Assembly: GCA_038209965.1 (NCBI GenBank)
Contig: JBBQXF010000137.1
Span: 1-11,882, forward strand
DNA: 11,882 nt
DNA from: JALONO01 sp038209965
GTDB taxonomy: Bacteria > Bacteroidota > Bacteroidia > Cytophagales > Thermoflexibacteraceae
Direction: 5' to 3'
Made by a program: the position numbers and the translations under genes. The first letter of the stretch is position 1, and every line of letters starts with the position of its first letter. The notes below the pieces were generated by a model. It worked only from the letters and a program-made list of their open reading frames with translations, made no database searches and had not been told where the DNA came from. Positions 1 through 5,900 of this stretch are shown piece after piece.

Positions 1-1
1 A

Positions 2-1822
2 CTATTAACCGAACGCCACGAAATAAAAACACATGACCGTTTTGGGAAATTTATTGACTTCTACAAATTTGACAAAGCCGTAGCCGACAGAGCCACAGTT
101 GAAATAAAATACATTGGCAAAGTTTCAAAAGACAAACTGGACGATAAGGAACAGTTTGATGCGGAGTTTGAAGATATGTTTGAACAACGCACCCAAGCTG
201 AGAAAGAAGAAATTCAACGCAGGTATGGTTCGGTTACCGCTTACTTAGAGTCCAAAGAACGTATTACTGTAATTGCCAAAGACATCATTGAACATTACTA
301 CATTGATATTTTGGTAAACGGCTTTAAGGCCCAAGTTGTCGCTTCCAGCATAGTAGCTGCTGTTCGTTACAAATACGAATTGGAATTGGCCATAAAAAAC
401 AAAATTGCTGAACTGAAAGCGTTACCCGATGAAGAAAGAGACGAAGAACGAATAAAGCAATTAGAGTTTTTGAAAGTAGCTGCCATTGTTTCAGGTATTC
501 AAAATGAAGCATCTTATATCCGCAAAGCAAGAAATGAAGCGTATGATTCAGATGCAAAAAACAGTTTCAAAAAAGATTACGATTACGAAAAACCCGAATC
601 GGGCATTGGCATCATTTGCGTTTGCGACCGTTTATTGACTGGTTTTGATGCTCCTATCGAGCAGGTAATGTATTTAGACAAGAGTTTACGGGAGCATGAT
701 TTGTTTCAGGCAATTACCCGAGTAAACAGAACCAAAAGAGGCAAATCATTTGGTTTGATAGTGGATTATTTTGGCGTTACTAAACATTTAGCGGATGCAC
801 TGGCCATTTACACCGACAAAGACAAAAGCAACTTGAATGATTTCTTGGAAGTGTTTCGTGACATCAACAAAGAAATTCCCATTCTTGAAGCCCGCTACAA
901 AAGACTTATCGATTTATTTGGCGATAATGACCTAAAAGAAATTAACAATTTTCTGCAACAGAAATTTACCGATGCAATTAAAGAATTTGAATTTGCCGAA
1001 GAGTGTATTGAAAAAGCCAAGAATGTAAAATTTAGAGCAGAACTGCTCACCTATTCTAAAAGTTTCTTCGATAGTTTGGATTTGCTTTTCAATATGCCAG
1101 CAGGAACAGCCTATTGGATTCCCGCAAAGCGTTTGGGTTATTTACTTTGGAGAATACAAGACCGCTACAAAGACGAAACAATGGATTTGAAATGGGCTTC
1201 CGAAAAAGTCCGTAAACTCATCGACAAGCATTTGCTTTCATTGAGTATTGACACCAAAGTGCAGCAGGTTTCCATTCTATCAGATGAGTTTAAAAGCAAA
1301 GTTGACACACTCAACAAAACGCCCAAGTCTAAAGCATCGGAAATGGAACATGCCATTCGTTGGCACATCAAAGTAAATTTGGACAAAGATCCAACACTTT
1401 ACAATCGTTTCAAAGACCGCTTGGAAACAATATTGAACGCGTACAAAGAGAACTGGGAAGAAATAGTAAAACAGTTGGGTGAGGTAAGGGATGAAATGGC
1501 TGAGGGCAGAAAAGAGGAAACAGTAGGTATCTCGATAGTTGAAGCACCCTTTTTTGATTACTTGAAAAGCAATTTGACATCAGAAAACGAAGCGAGTATT
1601 GAAAAAACAAAAGAGTTGACCTATGCCTTGATGGTGATTTTGAAAGAAACTGCAAATATCAATAATTTCTGGACAGACAAAGCATCGGAAAGAAAACGCA
1701 TCAGCGGTTTACTGGAAGATGAAATTTACTATTCAAGGATTGACGGACTTTCAAATAAAGCAGTGGAATTGACAACGGAGTTAATGAAATTGGCTAAAAA
1801 CAGAGAAGCAAGTTTAAGATGA
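2..1822 (+). CDS. hsdR: Type I restriction enzyme R subunit (HsdR), C-terminal part, 5' truncated by window edge
   Basis: The reading frame is open from position 2 to the TGA at 1820-1822, giving 606 residues. The first internal ATG (176) is not the real start, because the codons before it continue the protein (for example ATVEIKYIGKV). This is the second helicase lobe and C-terminal region of an HsdR subunit, which drives ATP-dependent DNA translocation and cleavage in a type I restriction-modification complex with HsdM and HsdS. Visible motifs, counting from the window edge: GFKAQVVASSIVAAVRY near residues 107-123 (helicase lobe 2), LLTGFDAP near 211-218, and QAITRVNRT near 236-244 (motif VI with the arginine finger). 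The rest is a charged helical C-terminus. The PD-(D/E)XK nuclease and Walker motifs would lie upstream, outside the window, so activity cannot be judged. Composition is clearly more AT-rich than the genes from 2937 onward, suggesting transfer. It overlaps the next gene by 4 bp (ATGA), indicating translational coupling. Confidence 0.93.
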   Translation, partial: LLTERHEIKTHDRFGKFIDFYKFDKAVADRATVEIKYIGKVSKDKLDDKEQFDAEFEDMFEQRTQAEKEEIQRRYGSVTAYLESKERITVIAKDIIEHYYIDILVNGFKAQVVASSIVAAVRYKYELELAIKNKIAELKALPDEERDEERIKQLEFLKVAAIVSGIQNEASYIRKARNEAYDSDAKNSFKKDYDYEKPESGIGIICVCDRLLTGFDAPIEQVMYLDKSLREHDLFQAITRVNRTKRGKSFGLIVDYFGVTKHLADALAIYTDKDKSNLNDFLEVFRDINKEIPILEARYKRLIDLFGDNDLKEINNFLQQKFTDAIKEFEFAEECIEKAKNVKFRAELLTYSKSFFDSLDLLFNMPAGTAYWIPAKRLGYLLWRIQDRYKDETMDLKWASEKVRKLIDKHLLSLSIDTKVQQVSILSDEFKSKVDTLNKTPKSKASEMEHAIRWHIKVNLDKDPTLYNRFKDRLETILNAYKENWEEIVKQLGEVRDEMAEGRKEETVGISIVEAPFFDYLKSNLTSENEASIEKTKELTYALMVILKETANINNFWTDKASERKRISGLLEDEIYYSRIDGLSNKAVELTTELMKLAKNREASLR

Positions 1823-2502
1823 AACTAGAAGGCATTGACATAACGATTGAGAAAACCGACAGACGAAAAACGGTAAGTATTTTTATTGAACGCGATGGTT
1901 CAGTTAGGGTGCTTGCGCCCACAACAGCAACCGATGAAACTATTGAAAATGCTGTGAGGTCAAAGGAGTATCAGATATACACCAAACTGGCCAAATGGAA
2001 AGAACTCAATCACGGAAAAGTAAATCGTGAGTTTGTAAATGGACAATCGTTTCTCTATCTCGGCAGAAACTATCGCTTGGCAATTGTAGAAAATCAAGCA
2101 GTTCCCTTACGTTTAAGCGGTGGCAGCCTCCAATTTGACAAAAAGTATTTATACAAAGCAGACAAAGTGTTTAAGGACTTTTATAAAGAGAAAGCAGAGC
2201 AGAAAATCGCTGAGCGAATGAAACTGATTGAGGAAAAGTTTCACGACAAACCGACATCGGTAAAAGTGTTAGAATTACAAAACCGTTGGGCTTCATGTAC
2301 ACCAAAAAACGGATTGAACTTTCATTGGAAATGTGCAATGGCTCCCGTTCCGGTGTTGGACTATATCATCACCCATGAGATGGTACATTTAAAATACCCG
2401 AATCATTCAGCAGAATTTTGGAATGAGTTAGACAAGAAAATGCCCAATTATCGGGAGCATGAAAACTGGTTAAAACAGAACGGAGTAAAAATGTCGATAT
2501 GA
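1819..2502 (+). CDS. YgjP/DUF45-type zinc metallopeptidase linked to the type I restriction operon
   Basis: This 227-residue protein is a predicted zinc-dependent peptidase of the YgjP-like (DUF45, SprT/M48-related) family. The N-terminal beta-rich half (about 1-100) contains the family pattern RRKTVSIFIERDGSVRVLAP (residues 15-34). The C-terminal half contains RWASC (156-160, matching the usual RWGSC) and the catalytic helix HEMVH (His186, Glu187, His190), followed by NHSAEFW with His196 in the position of the usual third ligand. Length is normal for the family and all key residues are present, so it is probably active. The start is set by the ATGA overlap with hsdR, which points to one transcript. 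Members of this family are frequently found directly after hsdR, but the substrate is not known. A role in processing or turnover of restriction subunits, or of proteins on DNA (as for SprT/Wss1-like peptidases), is inference only. No signal peptide is seen, so it is probably cytoplasmic. Confidence 0.9.
   Translation: MKLEGIDITIEKTDRRKTVSIFIERDGSVRVLAPTTATDETIENAVRSKEYQIYTKLAKWKELNHGKVNREFVNGQSFLYLGRNYRLAIVENQAVPLRLSGGSLQFDKKYLYKADKVFKDFYKEKAEQKIAERMKLIEEKFHDKPTSVKVLELQNRWASCTPKNGLNFHWKCAMAPVPVLDYIITHEMVHLKYPNHSAEFWNELDKKMPNYREHENWLKQNGVKMSI
2479..2492 (+). repeat. 14-bp direct repeat, copy 1 (inside 3' end of metallopeptidase gene)
   Basis: AACGGAGTAAAAAT lies in the last codons of the metallopeptidase gene and encodes NGVK plus the first two bases of the next codon. 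An identical 14-mer occurs 350 bp downstream at 2829-2842. The flanking bases differ on both sides. Confidence 0.6.
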
Positions 2503-2620
2503 AAAAAACTAGTGCGCAATTCACGATTGGCTCACATTTCTTCATAAGACACGCTTTTTTTACCGTTTTTACCATTGTTGGTACTAACAAAGCGCAGCAA
2601 CAACCCCGTTGGGCTTCGTT

Positions 2621-2643
2621 GGGCAAAGTCTGTGACTTTGCCC
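2621..2643. repeat. Perfect 10-bp-stem hairpin, REP-like, copy 1
   Basis: The arms GGGCAAAGTC (2621-2630) and GACTTTGCCC (2634-2643) are perfectly complementary around a TGT loop. The inner core AAAGTC-TGT-GACTTT recurs 10 bp downstream in the second hairpin. No T-tract follows, so it is not a standard intrinsic terminator. A REP-type palindromic repeat, as mobilised by RAYT (IS200-like) transposases, is a reasonable interpretation, but no such transposase is in the window. Confidence 0.7.
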
Positions 2644-2653
2644 CCGAAATAAG

Positions 2654-2672
2654 CGAAAGTCTATGACTTTCG
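2654..2672. repeat. Perfect 8-bp-stem hairpin, REP-like, copy 2
   Basis: The arms CGAAAGTC (2654-2661) and GACTTTCG (2665-2672) pair perfectly around a TAT loop, with a possible G-U extension (2653/2673). The core AAAGTC-TAT-GACTTT differs from copy 1 only in the middle loop base, while the outer stem bases differ in a compensated way (GGGC/GCCC against CG/CG). Two adjacent palindromes with a shared core and changed but still paired flanks are typical of a structured repeat family rather than chance. Confidence 0.65.
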
Positions 2673-2803
2673 TCAGCCCGGGCCGCCGGCACGATGGCCT
2701 TTTATGAGGGCACGGGCGACGGAATTTTACATCCAGCCCAGCGCAGCACTTGATTTTCAGCTCATTGTTTGGAGGAGGCGCTTATGGGTGGGGCAGCTTT
2801 GTG

Positions 2804-2828
2804 GTTGGTGTGCTTGGCCCACACCAAC
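2804..2828. repeat. 9-bp-stem hairpin abutting the second direct repeat copy
   Basis: The arms GTTGGTGTG (2804-2812) and CACACCAAC (2820-2828) pair perfectly around a 7-nt loop (CTTGGCC). The right arm ends exactly where the second AACGGAGTAAAAAT copy begins. Neither strand shows a T-tract directly after the stem, so a terminator role is not supported. Confidence 0.5.
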
Positions 2829-2842
2829 AACGGAGTAAAAAT
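2829..2842 (+). repeat. 14-bp direct repeat, copy 2
   Basis: This is identical to 2479-2492 (AACGGAGTAAAAAT). It could be a leftover of a duplicated gene end, or one side of a recombination or integration footprint at the border of the AT-rich restriction module. Which of these applies cannot be settled from one genome. Confidence 0.55.
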
Positions 2843-2885
2843 CGCCCAGTGCCCCGCCTGAAAAACAACTATCGGTAGCCACTAG

Positions 2886-2942
2886 CCAACGGTTTTGCCT
2901 GACCCAATGGGGTTGGACAATGCCAACCGTCGGTTTTTATTT
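2886..2942. terminator. Possible bidirectional terminator between converging genes
   Basis: The arms at 2886-2894 and 2925-2933 can pair over 9 positions. On the + strand there is one A-C mismatch and the stem is followed by TTTTTATTT, a U-tract. On the - strand the mismatch becomes a G-U pair, so the stem is continuous, but the nearest T-run lies some 25 nt further on. The 30-nt loop contains a small inner hairpin (ACCC/GGGT). The location between two converging units suits a shared terminator. The long loop lowers confidence. Confidence 0.4.
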
Positions 2943-5900
2943 ACAAATCCGACATTCATTTTGCTTGATGGTGCTCCCCACGTAGCGGCCCCACTCCTCG
3001 GGCGAAAGCTCAATCTTGGTTTGTTGGCAAAGGAGCCGGTAATAGACCAGTGGTTCGGTGGGGCTGATCCGCAAGTGCTGCTCATCATTGAACAAGAGGT
3101 AATTGCCCGTTTTGTCGAAGCTGACGGCGAATATTTTTTTGCCATTGTGGATGTTGAGCGCGGGGAACGATTTGCCCATGTCCTCGGCAGTGCGCTTTTC
3201 GGTGTCCCAGAGCACTATTTCGCCGTCTAGGCTGCCAGTGGCAAAATAACGACCATTGCGGCTGAAGGCCAAGGCCCCGACAATGCCCGAATGCCGGCGC
3301 TGGAGAGCAATGGGGGCAGGCAGTGATTGGTTTGCCAAGGTGGCGGGCGATACCCGGTCAAAAAGCAGGACTTGGCCCTTGTTATCGCCCGCCAACAGCC
3401 ATTTGCGCGCGCTGTTCCACGCTAGGGAGTGGAAGGCGAGCAGTTGCTTGGCCCGGTACACTACTTCGGGCTGCGCTTGGCTGGCCTTTAGATCCAATTT
3501 GTAGATCACGCCTTGGGCATCGGCAAAGAGCAGAAAACTGCCCGGGCCATCCTCCACCAATTGAAGGGTGCGGATAAATACCCCTGGGGTGTTCTCAAAC
3601 AGTTTGACTGGTTTTTCGTCAGTGGGCAAATAGCGGTACAATTGGTTGGCTTGGACATAGAACAAGGCTTGGTGCACTTCGGAGTAGGCCATTGCCAAGA
3701 TGACCGAGGGGTGTTTGGCCAGCGGGATGCTGCCATTTTTGCCCACTTTGAGCACCGCCCCGTTGCGCATCCCACAAAAAACCTGATCCCCAGCCACGGC
3801 GATGGTGCGTGGTTCTTGATTGGCCTCGGCAAAAAGTTTAACGGGGGCTGAGGTCAGGGGCAAACGCTCTTCGGCATTGAGCAACAGGGTTTTGTAGAGC
3901 ACACCCACTCGATTGGTAAAATAAAGTTCATTTTGCCCACCCGAGTACAGTGCCCAAGACTCGGCCTCTTGCAGGCGGTCGGCTTCGTTGCCCATTTCCC
4001 TGAGGTAGGCATTGCGCAGTGCTTCGAAGATCTCCGGGGTTTCCTCGGGGGTATTGAGCAGGGTGTCCAAATGCCGTTTGGCCCGGTAGAAATTCCGCAC
4101 TTCAATTTTATCTTCATACTTGGGGTCAGGGCGGATGCGCGTACGGTTGAGCTGGCGCAACTTTTCGGCGGCGGCCGGGCCACCTTCCAGCAGGGCCCGT
4201 TCTTCTTCCACTTTGTCCATATCTACCCGGATTTCTTTTTCTTTGACCACCCATGCCTGTCCTTCCCTTTGTAAATCAGCAATGTTGGCCGCAATGGCCC
4301 GGGCCAGTTTTTGGAAGGCGGTGGCCCGGATCTGGTAGGCGGTCAAGGCCAGCAGCGTTTTGGTGGTGGGCTGGTTTTGGGTCAGCGACACCACCGCCAG
4401 CTCTTTGGCTTTGGCCAGGTATTGCAAAAAATCAGCTTCCTCCTTGTTGAGGCGGCTTTGCAAACTTTGCACCCCACTGGCCAGCTTCTGGAATTCGGCG
4501 TATTGTTCGTTGCTCTTGCTCTTGTAGGCACTTTGTACCGCCTCCTTTTGATTGAGCTTGGCGAGTGCTTCGGCTAGTCTGGCCCGGCTGGCTTCGTCTT
4601 CGGCCCGGCCCGCCTCAGCTTCGGCTTTTTTGGCCAAAATTTCGGCCCGGTCGGCTTCTTTCTCGGCTAGTTTGGCCGAAACCGAGGCTTGTTTTTCCGA
4701 AATCTGCACCCGGATCAGCGCTTTGTCGGTGCGTGTCTTGGCCACTTCCAAGCTATCGGCCCGGCTGCGGGCTTTTTCAGCAATGCTTTGGTTCATATAG
4801 GCCAAAATAGCAATCACAACGAACGTACCCAGCGTGAGCACTAGAGAGAATGTCTGCCAAGACTGCCGCCACCTTCGTTTGCTCCGGCTTCGGTGAATGA
4901 GTGCTTTTTCAACCTCAGAAAGGTAGTGCATGCCCGGCAGGCCGGCTTCCACGGTCGCCAAGTCGGTTTGATCGAGGTAAATACGGTTGTTTTTGTTGAA
5001 ATCACCGATCTTGTTGTTCATGATCCGGTTGGCACGCTGGCCGGGCCGGATCGAACCGATGAAGTTCTTTTGGATCAATGGGCCCAAAGTGTCGTGGGCC
5101 AAGCCAGTGACGCCCGGACGGTAATCGGCCAATAAGTACAATTCCTTGAGGATGTGCAAAACTTGGTTCAGGTCGGTGCGGTGCTGGTAGCGTTCGTCCA
5201 GTTCGGCGATAGTGCACGTGTCGGAGGTGCCCAAGGGCGTGGTGTGAAAGAATAAGATGTCCAGGGCAAAACCGGACGCTTCAGCCTGGGGCAATACTTG
5301 GTTGAGCTTTTGGGTTTGTTGTTCAAAAAAATCACCCAGCAGCAGTCCTTCAGTGGCCAAGGTTTGGTACTTGTCCACCGAAAAAACGCGCGGTTCATCA
5401 AACTCGGCCAATTGCCACATTTTGGTCAGCAAGATTTGCAACACGGGCGCAATCGACGATTCCTTGTCTTGCAACAGATCGTCGGCCACGATTCCGGGCA
5501 AGGCTTCTTGCACTTGTAGGCGGTAGCGTTTCTGCAATGCCTCAGTGCGGGCCAGCCCCATGACCACCTGCACGATGTCTTTGCGCTCCAAATGGCGCAG
5601 GAATATCCGCTCGCGGGGAACCTCCCAGCGTTTGAGCAGTTCTTCTATCTCTGGATGATATTCTTTGCGGTAGCTCAAAATCAGCCTGCCTTTGGGCCGC
5701 TTGGCGGGGTCGTTGAACATGGTCGCGATGGCGGCCACAAACTCGGTCATCTCATTGGGATGGTCTTCATCGGGCTGGGTGTAGGCTTCCTCGGCCTGAT
5801 CCAAGATCACAATGGCGGGCTTCCCACACGCGACTTCCCAACGTTGCCACAGTTCATGCTCTTTGTCCTCGGCATAAGCCCCAGCGGGCACAATGGCCAC

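Larger units (their letters stand above)
2503..2936. other. Gene-free interval with hairpins and repeats at a compositional boundary
   Basis: These 434 bp separate the converging restriction operon (+) and CHAT-STAND gene (-). No convincing gene is present. Two very short frames were considered: a 55-codon frame at 2499-2666 beginning at an ATGA overlap, and a 25-codon frame at 2784-2861 preceded by GGAGGAGG. The interval holds two tandem hairpins with the same core (2621-2643, 2654-2672), the self-complementary octamer GCCCGGGC (2676-2683), a third hairpin (2804-2828), the second copy of a 14-bp direct repeat (2829-2842) and a possible terminator (2886-2942). Composition switches from AT-rich to GC-richer within it. 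Confidence 0.6.

Noticed and set aside
2499..2666. A 55-codon frame starting at an ATGA overlap with the metallopeptidase stop.
   Set aside because: The second half of the frame is encoded by the two hairpin repeats and ends inside one of them; no domain or hydrophobic pattern is recognisable. The ATGA overlap may be chance, though a truncated third operon gene cannot be excluded.
2784..2861. A 25-codon frame preceded by a strong GGAGGAGG sequence.
   Set aside because: It is very short, runs through a hairpin and the direct repeat, and Shine-Dalgarno motifs are weak predictors in Bacteroidota. No support beyond the purine run.
4560..4790. Repetitive GC-rich DNA read as a possible tandem repeat or CRISPR-like array.
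   Set aside because: The repetition is explained by the Ala/Glu/Arg/Lys-rich coiled coil encoded on the - strand. Units are irregular, without constant repeat and unique spacer lengths.
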